In this document: piece by piece, positions 51,501-62,952 of the stretch
Layout: every line of letters starts with the position of its first letter
Numbering within the stretch: position 1 is the stretch's first letter
NCBI GenBank assembly: GCA_035771165.1
Contig: JAWNZC010000348.1
Location: 868,001-932,000, forward strand
Length of the DNA: 64,000 nt
Origin: Paragorgia papillata
Lineage: Eukaryota > Cnidaria > Anthozoa > Scleralcyonacea > Coralliidae
Direction: 5' to 3'
Translations under genes and position numbers: made by a program
Notes under the pieces: generated by a model
The model's database searches: none
The model's input: only the letters and a program-made list of their open reading frames with translations
What the model was told of the DNA's origin: nothing

Positions 51501-54500
51501 ATATTAGTTACAGTAGAGGGCCAGCCCTCCTGAGTGCGTTTACATGGGAAATTTCCAGCTCTCCTAGGCGAGATCTCGGGTTGTCAACAGCGAGATCTTG
51601 CCAGCGAGGGCCAGCAGCCCTCTTGAGTGCGTTTACATGGGAAATTTCCAGCTCTCCTAGGCGAGATCTCGGGTTCTCAATAGCGAGATCTTGCCTAGGA
51701 GGGCCAGCCCTCTTGAGTGCGTTTACATGGGAAATTTCCAGCCCACCTAGGCGAGATCTCGGGTTGTCAATAGCGAGATCTTGCCTGGGAGGGCCAGCCC
51801 TCTTGAGTGCGTTTACATGGGATATTTCCAGCCCACCTAGGCGAGATCTCGGGTTGTCAATAGCGAGATCTTGCCTGGAAGGGCCAGCCCTCTTGTCATG
51901 TAAACCCAAACAAATTTTTACAAGGAATTAGGCTGAGATGCGGGATCTCGGCAAAGAGGGCTAGCCCTAGCAAGAGGGCTGGCCCTCCTCCATATATACA
52001 CCCCCTAAGACAAATTTAAAGGATGACATTGTTTTTCAAGTTAGAGTTGTTTATTTTTTACTTTTGATTATGTTAGTTTATTAAAAGTTTTTATTATTTT
52101 CTGAAGTTAAAGTCACTAATACCATAACCATGGATTGTAAGAAAAACTTTTTACTATCCATGCTGTAACTGTAAGATAAGACATTTGTTATTAATGAAAT
52201 AAAATAAACTAAATGTTGTATTGACTGTTATTGTCATTGGGTAGTTTGAAACTAATAGCTGTATCATATACTTGTTCTTCGAAATTTTAGGGGTCTGACA
52301 AAACTGTTGAACCATAGGTATCAAAAATCAGTTTCTTGCTGTGCATGGAGGTAATTTTTTTCATTCATTACCCTTTCTCGTCGGTGCATGGGTTTTCCCT
52401 GTGATTAAGTCGTCTGACTTTAATCGCAAAATGAATATAAAGCCCTAATCAAACGAGGACGCAAGTCATCGCAAGTAGGCAGTCACAAATTTCTGTGGCG
52501 GTCGTTCGAACACCCAAATTAACAAAATAAAGGTTTCATAAGTGTTTTAAACAAGTTTTGACTTTGTCACGGTACATAATATTTTCGGGAAATTATTCAG
52601 AGCGGCTGGCTGAGATATAGCGTGACTGCTAACTTGCGATGACTTGCGTTCTCGTTTGATTCGGGCTTAAGACTCCAGCTCAAAATTTTATAATGCAATA
52701 CCATAACGAAAGGAAAGCATTTAAAACAAAATATATTTATTGACGTTTCGTTACTGAACCAGTAACATCTTCAGAATGAAGTGAATATTACATTGAGTAT
52801 ACTGTATATATTGCATTAATATTATAAATATACTCAATGTAATCTTTAAGTCATTCTGAAGATGTTACTGGTTAAGTAACGAAACGTCAATAAATATGGT
52901 ATTGCATTTTAAAATTTTGAGCTGAGCTCTTATGTTCATTTTGCGATTACGGTTTCCGCCCGGTAAATCACTTGCTACGTCTGGCTTTAGTAATAAGACT
53001 TCAAAAACTCATATAATTCATGTCCGTGGTTTTAGTACCTGATAAAACTTCTTGACGTCAGAAAGAATACTAATGAACATACAATTTTATATAAAGAATA
53101 CTAATGAACATAACATCCAATAACGAATCGTTTTTGAAGCCATTCAAAACACTCGCATCACGTGTTTTACCAGATCTAAAACACTCGGGCTGCGCCCTCG
53201 TGGTTTTAAATCTGATAAAACGAGTTCATTGGATAAAACACTCCTGCTCGTGTTTTAAATATTACTTGAGAGTCGGATGCCGTCAAGAAAGAATTAATTA
53301 ATGCATTCATTCTGTGTTTGTTTGTTTGTTTGTTTGTTTGTTTGTTTGTTTGTTTGTTTATCTGTTGTTTATATTTGTAGTTATAAGAGATGCTATAGTG
53401 CTGCATACTAAGGTATATTTTAAGAATTAATAATAATTTTTGATAGGCCATTATCAGCTTCTGTCCTTGCTGTTGGTTGTCAAAGTGGCGTTATGGTCTG
53501 GAAGGTTGACCCACAATCATCAGCAATAAGGTTTGTGTTATAAAATAACTTAATTTGAACTAGAAAAAAGTGCCTATTGTATGCATATTTTAGAAACTTT
53601 TTGTTGTTACTGAATGTCATTTCATATTAAAGCTGCTCAGAACTTTATTTTGAAACCTGTTAAATGCCACAGTTAACAGCGCAACGACGATCAGTCAGCA
53701 TTAAATTATCCTTTCAACTCTGTTTGTAATGAATGAATATAAGATCTCTGATACGGATACGTACTAGCTTACTTTTTTGCGATACACTGCCACGATTTTC
53801 TACGTTACTCTTTAAGCTTCATATAATAATGAGCTTAAGTGCACGGTATCAGTACCCTGCGAGCAGAGCCTTCTTTTCCTTATTTCTTCGCTGAGAGAGA
53901 GAGGAAGAAAGCGAAGAAATAAGGAAAAGAAGGCTCTGCTCGCAAGGTATGGTATCAGTTTTGTTGTCTTCAATTTTTTCTAATAACACTATTTTAACAG
54001 GTACCCAGTTCAGCATGAGCTGGTTTAAATGGGGCTCTGTATGCATGTATATATATTGTCCATTATGCATGCAATGGACCGTGGGTTTCCAGGAGGCCTC
54101 CACTTGAAGAGAAAATTGTCTGGCGTTGGACAGAGTAAAATTTAATCAATTGCCAAATGTCAGTGATATTTTAAGCTACTATATGGTTATTGCAGGTAGC
54201 ACGTACTCCAGAGAAATCCTATCCTAATCCTATAACGGTTGTAATTATTGTACATGTTTTGTCTTTAAAGACAAGGGGCCAGTTCAGTCCAACATTTGTC
54301 CCATCCTGGACATTCGTTTATAACTTCAATATCATGGAGTCCTGGAGGAAGGCTGTTGGTATCTGGGTCAGCTTCAAGTGGAGTTATGATGGTATTTATA
54401 TGTAACCATTATTTCATTGTCACGTAACTAGTATTTGACTCTATGTAAATAATTTATAGACTCCTTTCAAACCACTAGGAATGTAAATAGGTATAGGTTA

Positions 54501-57500
54501 TTTTGAGGTCACGAGGGGATATTAATTTTCACATGGACGAGGTTGACAGGAGTCACAATAGAAAAGAAAGATTGAGGGGAATATTAGAGGGAATATTAAT
54601 CTATTGTTTTGCCGGAGCTATTGAATATATTCCCCGAAAAGAACAAAGGAAACCGAGGCATGTGAAAATTAACTATACATATGCTCATCGAATCCCATTG
54701 CAGTTGTCGCCGATGATGTTGATGATCAACAATAAAGTTAATCTTTAGATATTAGCCGTTGTCTATCGCCAATCCATGAATATTGGCTCTCATACCGTTG
54801 TCTAGCTATCTGCGGATAGAGGTGAAGGTTATTTCAGAACCAATGAAGCAGCTGACCCAACACAAACCCTAACCTTGTAATTGACACATATTGGGATAGA
54901 GGTTACCGCTGATAGAGAACAGTGGCGATCAAAATCCTCCTTTTTGCCAAGTAAAATATTTAATGCGTTTCTTTTATACAAGCCTTTCTGACGCTCAGTT
55001 TTATTTACGACCAAAAATCAAGTTTTCTGACAATAAAAAATCTACCTCGGTGTTCCCCGTCATAATTAAATAAAAAAAAATTAAATTTCAAACTCCTAAC
55101 TGGCTTACTGAAAAGACGAAATTAATAATGATGCAATAGCATTTTTCAATAGTTTAAATAAGTGATTTAAATTATGAAAGATAACATTAAACACCCTTTG
55201 GAATTCATCTATAACTGTATTTCACAGGTATGGGATGTGACAATGGAATCTGGTGCAGCTCTACATCGTATTGGTGGTGCAATTTCACATTTGACCTGGT
55301 CTCCTTGTGATACAAAAATATTCGTAGCCACAGAGTCGTCACTTCTCAGGTATTTAAAGTGCCTCTATGGTTTGTGGGATCTTTACGTATTTAAATAACT
55401 TAGGTTAAAAGAAAATGTTTCCCGAAATTTTTTCTCAAAAAATATTAAATCCCCACCCATTAACAGCGCTCCAAAGTTGGTACCTCTATAACTGTGACCG
55501 TGCGTTAGGGACCTGGTGCGAGTTTACTGTGTGACGTCACGGTCGGACATCACGGTCGGAACCGAATTTCCGACTTTTTAGTGTGTTTTTGGTATTGCGT
55601 CTCTTAAACCTTTATTTAAGCAGTGTAAACTTTAGATATATTGATCAATATGTTCCAAGATGGTTCGTCTGACTCAGACTCGGCGGAAGAAATTTTGGTG
55701 TTCCGACTGTGGCGTAGATCTATCAATTAGAGCCCAGGCCCAAGAAAACGGTCTAATTTTCAAAATGGCGCGATTTGGGCTAATTTGGCCAACTTCGGAG
55801 TGCTGTTAATGGGCGAGGATTTAATATTTTTGAGAAACAATTTCGGGAAACATTTTCTTTTAACCTAAGTTATTTAAATATGTAAAGATCCCACAGGCCA
55901 TAGAGGCACTTTAAGATATAAGCTGTTAACATGTGAGTTGAGAAATATATATACATCTACTATATCAGGTATATATATATTTAAGATAAGTTGTTTAAGC
56001 TGAAAATATCGATCAGAAAGTTTTTGTAACAAATTTGTGTCTGATTTACAACACATGATTCGTTTCTTTTGAATTTTCTTCATGAATATTATTAATGATT
56101 GGTCAATTCTTATTTACAATAATTAGGGTATGGGAAACACAGAAGTGGACATGTGAAAAATGGACAAATTTAGCTTCAAGATGTCAGGTAAAAATATTTT
56201 AACAAACGTTGTATACCTGTTTTGCTACACATGTAAAGTTTCTGAGCTGGTCAGCAAAAATCTGTTCTCAACAGACTTGTAACAAGTCTGCATGCGAACA
56301 AGTTCGGTAATAATGGCGTTATTTCATTAACTCTTTCCTGTCCGAATTGGTCTTTAGTATTTTATTCTGGCTAACGCCAGACGATTTTATTCACCTCTGG
56401 GGAAGCCCTCGTACAGGAATGAGTTAAGCTGCTACAAGCTTACCATGCATATACTATTTTTATTCGTGATCAAACCAAATATTTCGTTAATTAAAAGAAC
56501 CTCATTTGAATTGTCAACTGTAACATCTCAACATAGTTTAACAGTTAAGACCAATTTGTTTTTTCTGTTTTAATCTAGGCAGCGTGTTGGAGCCCTGATG
56601 GAAAATTTCTTGTTTTTTCTGTTGCTGAAGAACAAAGTTTATACTACCTTCGATTTTGTGAGCCTGTTGGTTAGTTTAGTTTATTTAATTTTATGTACAG
56701 GGGCGAACTGGCAAGATTTTGGCCCTCGGGCAAAAGGAAAATCTGGGGGCCCCTTACATAAAGTTAATACTAAGTGTAGTATGTAGTTTGACAATTATGT
56801 ATACGTTTCAAAATGTGTGTTTTTTTGCCTACCGTGCACACGTAAAGGAGAATAGCTTGTGTGTACATGCTCTCTCAGTGGAGCAAGACCCTCCCACTCC
56901 ACCGAGAGAGCCTGTTCAGTCTTCACAGGCTGAAACGAGAACGGTAGCAAAAACGCAATCTCTCGAAAACGTTCTTTGTAGGCCCGTTTACACAAGCGAT
57001 TTTTGCTGCAATGTTCATCCTTCGGATTCATGCGATTGAATTGATTGACCTACGAATATATTCGACCATTTATGCAAACCTAATTATATGGTTCAATCTT
57101 TCGTAAGTCATGCACTCAATCGTATGCGCTAGGATGAGAAAAATTGCGACCAAAGTCGCTTGTGTAAATGGGCTTTATAAACTGTGGAAAAACGTTTCGT
57201 GTTCAAATTCAAACTAAAACAAGTACGTGTCAATGCATGGATGCACGCGCGTGTGGTTATTTATTTGATGGGTTTCTTAACACATGCTACTTACACCGTT
57301 TACGCGGTACTGGACGAATTCGGATTCGTACTGAAATTTGCACGGTCACACGTAGCTCAGTGGAACCGTGCAAGTTTTGGTACGATTCCAGATTTGTCTG
57401 GCACCATGTAAATGTAGTGTTAATTAGTTGAAGTTCTCATAAGCAACCACTTCGGGGATTGACCATGCATTTCTGGTGCTTGGTATAGTACGTTATTCAT

Positions 57501-60195
57501 AAATGACCGACGATTTAAAATCCTTTTATGTGCATATAAATTAGCCCCTCTCACCTCGTTTTAGAGTAAAGATTCTTTTTGAATTTCGCACATGAAAACG
57601 AGTTGAGAGGGGCTAATTTATATGAACATAAAAGAATATTAATTCCACGGCCATTTAGGAATATGGTCTATTCATGCATCTATAAATTGGGTTCACAACA
57701 CAAGTCTGGATGCCAACTCTACTTGATGGAATGGAATGTGAGTAGACACATTTCATCCAATCTAGTACAGAGTCTGCACGCAGGTTATCATGGCACAAGA
57801 AACTGACTAAAAATGATTGGCATTAAACATTTAGGGAACACTGGTATGGACGACTTCGATATTGGAGGTGCCAAAATGGCGGTGAAATGTGCAGATCTGT
57901 CCGAACATTCATGGGTGGTTAATGACAAATCAATAAGGTACAGTATATAGGTCATTAAAATCAAATTGCATTTTTTGGCATTATTTTTATCAAAATGGTA
58001 ATAATTTATTTTGTATTAGTCTTGGTGGATACGTGAAGGATATGGCATGGGATCCAACTGGAGAGCGACTCGCAGTCATCCTGAGAGGTACAGTTTAGCA
58101 GTTGTTTTTATAAGTAAGTGAGGAATATATACATTAGGGTAAAAGCTTGGGGTGAGGTTATTTTTCAACTGCAAAGACCAAGTGCGAAGCACGAGTTATT
58201 TGCGTTGTATAGTAACCGAACCCCAAACCTGTGGCTTTTAACTTAATAATATATAAATACTCATCATCAGACCATATTCTTGTTTTTTGGAGGTTTTTAA
58301 GTTGTACTTGAAATAGATACAACATAATACAATACAATACAATACAATACAATACAATACAATACAATTTATTTAACGTGATCAAATACACTTAGATATC
58401 GAGGAATAATCCGAAAACAGTGTCTATTTTCGTAACAAGAAAAAAAAAGTCTGATGAGTTTTTTTAGTGATTAAATATCCGTAAAAACCAAGGGAGGCTT
58501 GAAGAATTCCGAGACTTGAAGGGACTTTAAATCTCTGACATTCTCAAGTGACATTCATTGCACGCCTGAAAAGAAATTATTATCCCACAATTGTAGGAGG
58601 CTTGAACAAGATTAAATACAGGGTGAATTCAGCTTAGTGAAACTATTGACGCAGTTGTTCAGACCAGAGTTGATAGAAACGTTTTCCTTTATGCAATACA
58701 GCTAAGTGGAAAATATTTTATTGTATTAAACAGATGATGAAGGAAAGCCTCAAAACTACATTCCTGTATTCAAAACAACTCTCAACAATATATTTGAGTT
58801 GGTTCCGAGGTAAGAAATGGGTAACATGATTACTGTAGGTATCCGGCGAGTCCTTTTGGAGACTGTCATATTTTTAACAGACGTTCGTCAAGCTCAATTA
58901 CTAAGAAAAGATTTCTGAGGCATAGATAGGGTTCGAACCCGCAACATTCTAATGACCAGTTAGACGCTCTAACCATCTAGCTAGAGCCTTTGCAGATAGA
59001 GAGTTAAGGTTACAAATTCATATTTATATATGTGCTCCTAGAAGTGGTAGCATTTGCTTATATGAGATGTATAGTTTACATCTGAGCCTCAATAGCTCAA
59101 TGGTTATAGCGTCTAACCGGTCATTAGAAGGTTGCAGGTTTGAACACTGTCTGGGGCTCAGAAATCTATTTCTGAGTAAAGGCTGTTTTCCATCACGTGC
59201 AGTTTGCCCGCGGCCGGGCTTCCAAAGTGAACTGAACAATACACGCCCCGCGTGGGCAAAGCGGACGTAATGGAAAACTTAATTGAGCTTGACGAACGTC
59301 CACCAAACGTCTGGTACATTACACCACACTCGCAAACATACCACATATATTTTTTAAACTTACATATATATATATATTTTTTTTTTCTTGTAATAGTGGT
59401 TTCATTCATGGATTGCCGAATGATGGTCAACCACAACTTCTTTCATTCCAGAGGAATTTTAAGCAAGGAGCCTTACTTTCCGTTGTTAGTATTGAGTTTT
59501 ACATCATATGTCATTGTCTGTTTTGTCCATGTACTAACTTATAGGGGCTGTTTACATGGAAGGTAACGTTTGCCAGGACGAGACGTTAAGCGGGATCACA
59601 AGCATCGCTGCTATATTTTCCCTTTATCTCATTTCGTTTATATGGAGAAAGTGTTTGCCGGGACGTTTTTTTATCCAACTGGGGTCCCGGTTGAGCAAAC
59701 CGGGATCCGCGACTTGATGGGACAATTTTCGCCATATAAATGCTCTGTCCCACCTAACCGGGACGATATGACGGATATAGTTTCCAGTATAAAATTGTAT
59801 TCAGCATAGAAGAAAGTATAGTGCTGTAGCATTATGGGTAGTTAATTGGCTACTTGAGTCCTGTAGTTGATTTCCAGATTGAGCCCCTTGGGCTTTGATA
59901 TGGCCTTTATTTAATGACTGTCAGCAGGTACATGCCCCTTAGGATCTGTGGGCCCCTAGCACTTTCCCAGGCAGCCCTCCCTTTAATCCACCACTAACAT
60001 ATATTAAAGGTTAATTTTGTTCAATCGTTTGAATTACAGGTTTGGTCAAGTGGCAAAGTATCATTTATCCCCATGTTGTTTTCACCCAGATCTGTTATAC
60101 AAAATCACAACTATTCCTCACATATCTACTCCAATGGGCATGACCATGGTGCTGGTGGACTTTTTTCTAGTCAATTTGACCCTAATATAGAATAG
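39616..60195 (+). CDS. AAAS: ALADIN, WD-repeat nucleoporin (complete, 18 exons, 526 aa)
   Basis: ALADIN is a nuclear pore scaffold beta-propeller anchored by NDC1. Exons: 39616-39744, 42810-42940, 43749-43810, 45286-45383, 45553-45584, 50393-50459, 50986-51017, 52291-52350, 53447-53530, 54271-54391, 55228-55349, 56127-56187, 56579-56669, 57835-57937, 58020-58087, 58734-58809, 59397-59484, 60040-60195. They sum to 1,581 nt with consistent phase and a TAG stop; human ALADIN has 546 residues. Alignable motifs run along the whole length, for example [60 protein letters not shown] and DPTGERLAV. An upstream in-frame ATG at 39556 exists, but 39616 matches the family start. Confidence 0.93.
40291..40753. 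mobile_element. hAT MITE rich in GATCCGATC motifs
   Basis: Ends TAGTGGTGTGCGTCGGATT and, inverted, TAGAGGTGTGCGAATCCGAT. ATTGACAA is duplicated on both sides (283-290 of that line, and 40754-40761). The interior is a run of CGGATC/GATCCG units. A related piece lies at 43083-43311. Confidence 0.82.
41390..41770. repeat. TTAATTAA-rich tract
   Basis: Repeated ATTAATTAA with two TTTGCTACCAGAA units. In AAAS intron 1; no coding seen between 39745 and 42809 apart from MITEs. Confidence 0.7.
43903..44325. mobile_element. Foldback with 75-bp arms, GTTCCCAGAGCCCACGTTCC
   Basis: Left arm AATCTCGTTCCCAGAGCCCA...TTTGAAAC and the inverted right arm to 44320. A part is also found at 7906-7935. In AAAS intron 3. 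Confidence 0.7.
47459..48845 (+). pseudogene. Transposon-encoded protein (putative transposase), internally deleted and frameshifted
   Basis: The first exon, 47459-48093, is open for 211 codons: a basic N-terminus, a coiled-coil-like part and a CNCGNKFD...[10 protein letters not shown] zinc-knuckle-like region, ending GKYYVNV at donor GTGCGT. Later pieces are 48377-48498 ([30 protein letters not shown]) and 48696-48845 ([15 protein letters not shown]). I recall proteins of this type, with a long DDE-like middle between these parts, as repeats in many marine invertebrate genomes. The middle is absent here, and the second piece needs a frameshift before its LLDW. Not functional as read. Confidence 0.65.
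48907..49672 (-). CDS. Transposon-borne small protein with a P2X7 C-terminus-like domain, 181 aa
   Basis: Three exons (49672-49643, 49503-49353, 49271-48907), phase-consistent, 546 nt with stop. The N-terminus is short and followed by a basic RIRKRKRAD patch that could act as a nuclear signal. The C-terminal half contains [10 protein letters not shown] and ends [20 protein letters not shown], resembling LPSCCRWRIRKEFPKSEGQY at the end of vertebrate P2X7, which binds zinc. No membrane segments are present, so it is not a channel. It is convergent with the broken gene. Function within the element is unknown. Confidence 0.65.
50393..58809 (+). CDS. AAAS: AAAS exons 6-16: WD40 beta-propeller
   Basis: Blade motifs in order: [116 protein letters not shown], and [15 protein letters not shown]. 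Exons 5, 7, 8 and 12 are only 32-61 nt. Exon 6 lies in a repeat that includes a foldback with CCCCTGATGAAGACACTAG. The donor of exon 11 has a MITE four bases into the intron. Confidence 0.92.
51302..51452. repeat. Palindrome with AGAAATAGAAAATGG ends
   Basis: Inverted TGTTTATATAACCTGATGCA arms around AAAGTACTTACATAAACTTT. In AAAS intron 7. Confidence 0.6.
51516..51990. repeat. Four-copy tandem repeat of about 95 bp with internal palindromes
   Basis: Units AGGGCCAGCCCTCTTGAGTG CGTTTACATGGGAAATTTCC then GCGAGATCTCGGGTTGTCAA and TAGCGAGATCTTGCC. Contains AGGGCCAGCCCT and GAGATCTC palindromes. In AAAS intron 7. Confidence 0.8.
52670..52930. repeat. Foldback with ATTGACGTTTCGTTACTG arms
   Basis: Inverted CAGTAACATCTTCAGAATGA arms inside a second inverted pair, CTCAAAATTTTATAATGCAA. 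A relative with AACGAAACGTTAGATTTTA is at 14405-14640. In AAAS intron 8. Confidence 0.62.
53308..53362. repeat. (TTTG)n microsatellite
   Basis: Twelve units in AAAS intron 8, near exon 9. Confidence 0.8.
55358..55910. mobile_element. 553-bp MITE derived from the 3.45-kb TTAA element
   Basis: Same inverted ends and TTAA duplication (55354-55357, 55911-55914). Its left half matches the right end of the large element reverse-complemented, and its right half matches the left end, so it is an internal-deletion derivative. It sits in AAAS intron 11, starting nine bases after exon 11 ends at 55349. Confidence 0.88.
56331..56423. mobile_element. 93-bp copy of the TTAACTCTTTC MITE
   Basis: TTAA at both ends, CTCTTTCCTGTCC on the left and GTACAGGAATGAG on the right, with the family marker CTAACGCCAGACGATTTTAT. 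In AAAS intron 12. Confidence 0.6.
56981..57177. mobile_element. 200-bp MITE, AGGCCCGTTTACACAAGCGA ends
   Basis: Left end AGGCCCGTTTACACAAGCGA and right end TCGCTTGTGTAAATGGGCTT are inverted, with AATCGCATG-type motifs inside. In AAAS intron 13. Confidence 0.65.
57490..57672. mobile_element. Palindromic TA-flanked MITE, diverged copy 2
   Basis: Shares TTTTATGTGCATATAAATTAGCCC, its inverse, and CACATGAAAACGAGTT with copy 1; ends are more diverged. In AAAS intron 13. Confidence 0.65.
58320..58370. repeat. (AATAC)n microsatellite
   Basis: About ten ACAATAC-type units, in AAAS intron 15. Confidence 0.8.
58915..59165. mobile_element. Inverted pair of tRNA-Thr(GGT)-like SINE heads
   Basis: On the minus strand (58992-58917) TAGCTAGATGGTTAGAGC, an arm TCTAA-CTGGTCA-TTAGA and GGGTTCGAACCC look like a tRNA with GGT anticodon. 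On the plus strand (59088-59163) a diverged copy has the same arm and a GAGCCTC/GGGGCTC stem. Mismatches and extra bases argue against working tRNA genes. They lie in AAAS intron 16. Confidence 0.55.
59397..60195 (+). CDS. AAAS: AAAS exons 17-18: last blade and C-terminal tail
   Basis: Exon 17 encodes [17 protein letters not shown] and QGALLSV (human GIIQGEPGAQPQLITF, KGALLSV). Its donor GTTAGT is weak. Exon 18 continues [14 protein letters not shown] (human GWSTGRIAHIPLYF) and ends in a short His/Gly/Ser-rich tail ...FDPNIE before TAG at 60193-60195. A possible poly(A) signal AATAAA follows near 60630. Confidence 0.87.
59544..59800. mobile_element. Truncated copy of the GGGACTGTTTACATGG element
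   Basis: Begins AGGGGCTGTTTACATGGAAG and shares GTTTGCCGGGACGTTTTTT and TAACCGGGACGATATGACGG with 5560-5680. No matching right end is seen. In AAAS intron 17. Confidence 0.6.
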
Positions 60196-60949
60196 ATAAC
60201 ATATATTAAAAAGATATTTGTTTGTTGATTGTACTTCTGTTTTGTTCATGTTGAATGTCCATAATAATCTAAAAATATTTTAAAAATACAGTTCCAATTT
60301 CTGTCTTGCTAGTAGCATTGTTCGTCATTCTTTCAATCATTTTTAAATAATATATTTTTAAATAATATTCTTCGTGGGTAACTCACTCCTGCCTAGATCA
60401 CTATATATGTATAGATGATCCCAACTTGGGCAGTGGTTACATAAAATACACCATAAATACTAGAAAGTTACTATTGCAAGTTGAAGTGCTGCCTCAAATG
60501 GGAAGAACATTTTTTAAGCCCCGTCCACTTGCAGGCAACTCTGCAGCATGTGGTCAAAGTGACACCCCCTTGCCCATTCCACCCAAGCTAGTTTTATCAT
60601 TTCGTTAACGAAGTCGTACCGTTTGGGCTGAATAAATTTCTTTAATACCATCCGTAGTATATACCCAATGCTAAGTGCTAACACAACATCAACGCGAAAT
60701 AATAATTACGCCGTAAGTCGTTTGTAAATATTGACCAAGGCTCTGAATAGACACATGATCTTTGTTCATGAGGCTTGAATATGTAATGAATGACGCTCTG
60801 TTGCATAAATAATATGCACAATGTTCGCATAAATTCTGCTTTATGCCGTAGAAATATATCAAAAACTTGGTTTAATATCAAGTTTTCCAATTGTCTCTGC
60901 AAAATTGCAAATGAAAACTAATGAGAGGCATGCTTCTAAAACAAATGCC

Positions 60950-61145
60950 TTGGCCACGCCCTTAGAGAGGTGCTTATTTTAGGAGGCGTTTATTAGCGAG
61001 GCGTTTATTTGAGAGAGGCGTTTATTAGAGGCGTTTATTTGAGAGAGGCGTTTATTAGAGAGGCGTTTATTAGAGAGAGGCGTTCATTAGAGAGGTGTTA
61101 ATTAGAGAGGCGCGTTTATTAGAAAGAGGAGTTTATTTCAGAATT
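60950..61145. repeat. GAGGCGTTTATTAGAGA minisatellite
   Basis: About nine units of 16-20 bp downstream of AAAS. Confidence 0.75.
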
Positions 61146-61289
61146 AACTCTTATCCCTGGGTACGAGGTTACATGTCGCTCACACATTGACCATGTATGC
61201 AGGCTTATAATATATAGTAGAAATACATGAATAACGCAATAATCCCTCGCGATACTGTAGAAAAATATTTCAACTTATTGCGTTATTTT

Positions 61290-62012
61290 GTGGGCAACCT
61301 CGTACCCAGGGTCTTACCACCACTCCCCCCTCGCTGCGGAAAGACCCTGGTACACGCTGGTCACGTGTCGTCTATCAAAATGTTCGACTGTGGGAGTCCC
61401 CTGCGTATCAATACTTGACCTCGCTGGAATAGTCGAAGAAATGCATGTATACGTATCTTGTTTTGTTTTCTGGTATTAGATTTTGAAATGAATCGTTAAA
61501 CCGGTGATACGATTTTAAAATTGAAACAAGTTGTTTTCACAGCTATTGTTTTTAGTTTATAATAAATCGCCGTGTTTATTTAAGATTACAATGAAGAAAG
61601 TTTTTGATGTTCCCATTCGTTTAATAATCGTCAACCTGGGTGCTTAAATTATACAATATATAGTCGATTAATCGATATCTTATTATAATTTTTCTATTTA
61701 TATAAACTCCAGTTACTCCGCAAATTTGATCTTCGAGACTTTGGCATTCTTATTAAATTACATCTCGTTTCGGATTGTTTCTCCAAGCCGTTGTGCACCT
61801 TTCGTGAGTCGTGACATTTCATCTGGCCAGATGTTTTGTGTTTTGTATAAACACTACTCCGGTCGGTAAGTCGAGAAAGTTTTTTGTACCACCGTACCCA
61901 CACTAAACTTATTTTGTACTGCCCATATTTTGGGCAGCACGTGACCAGCGTGTACCAGGGTCTTTCCGCAGCGAGGGGGGAGGGGGGAGTGGAGGTAAGA
62001 CCCTGGGTACGA
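61290..62012. mobile_element. Element with 75-bp inverted ends, CTCGTACCCAGGGTCTT
   Basis: Left CCTCGTACCCAGGGTCTTAC...GCTGGTCACGTG (61297-61367), right its inverse (61935-62009). Between them I see no gene. It fills the AAAS-SGTA intergenic space. Confidence 0.7.
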
Positions 62013-62744
62013 GGGTTCTTTAAAGTCGAAGTTGTTATTTGCTGGCAGAAATTTACACTCGGATGAGGATTGCTTTTGCAAGCCGTAGGTAGTCGAGCGG
62101 TAATTTATATGGGCAAACAGCCAGCGTGTGCCCTACAATAAAATACAAGAATGGAGAAAAAAAAATAAGAAAAAACACCATGCATTGTAACCATAGACCA
62201 AGCATGGAAATATTACTTTGTCTTCGTACGTCCAGCACAAATAAAAAAGCAAAAATAATACTGATTAATTTAAACATGTCAGAGTACGATTTTTTTAAGT
62301 CCAGTCTTCGTGTTTCTTGCGTCAAAGATTATAAAATGATGAAATACTCTATATGGTTTATTTTACTCTTCTTGGCTTATTTCTTTCCTAACAACACAAA
62401 CAATGAAACAAAACAAAAAATTAGAACAGAAATAGACAACCTGGAACTGTTGCGTATACAACATTTTTTAAAAAAACACAATATTTGGAAAATGCGTTAC
62501 AATGGGGCAAAGATAATACACAAACACTTTAGATTTCCATATTGTTCAGATTATGTATAATTCATTAGTTGAATCATGATTTTTTTCTTAAATAGAAAGA
62601 TTTTATAAATACTCTATATAATCATCAACAATTTTGTGCTTTCTTTAAAATAAAAATTTGGCTGTAGCAGTCACAAATGCATGGTAATCGTGTGCGTTTG
62701 GAATAATCAAGAACAAGATTTGGACAGGAAACTAAAGAACTGCT

Positions 62745-62952
62745 CTACTGAAAAACTGTACTTATCAGATATTTATAAGATGACTTATCACAAATTACTT
62801 TTGATGAATTTAATATCATACCATCAGACGATTCATCTTTGGATGTTTCATTTGGTTGATTTGTGTTGCCCGACATGTTTTGCATGGTTTCTCGAAGATT
62901 ATTGACTAAATCAGGATTGCTTTCTTGTAATTGTTGAGCCATCTGTGAAGCA
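62745..62952 (-). CDS. SGTA: SGTA-like co-chaperone, C-terminal glutamine-rich exon
   Basis: After acceptor TTTTCAG the frame reads FASQMAQQLQESNPDLVNNL, matching FAQQMQQQNPELIEQLR of SGTA, then NTNQPNETSKDESSDG. If unspliced it adds about 24 residues and stops at 62745. A possible donor G/GTATGA after SSDG (62822) could instead lead to another exon; the conserved part ends there. The gene converges on AAAS. Confidence 0.65.

Larger units (their letters stand above)
60196..62744. other. AAAS-SGTA intergenic region
   Basis: AAAS and the SGTA-like gene converge here. It holds a minisatellite, the foldback at 61290-62012 and AT-rich DNA. No further gene is supported. Confidence 0.5.

Noticed and set aside
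58917..59163. Two tRNA-Thr genes
   Set aside because: D-stem mismatches, a non-T33 loop in one copy and extra bases before the acceptor stem; better explained as SINE heads.
62126..62560. 144-codon plus-strand ORF with a hydrophobic segment
   Set aside because: AT-rich, no recognisable domain, and one ORF of this length is expected by chance in a window of this size. It overlaps the probable 3' side of the SGTA-like gene. RNA data could change this.
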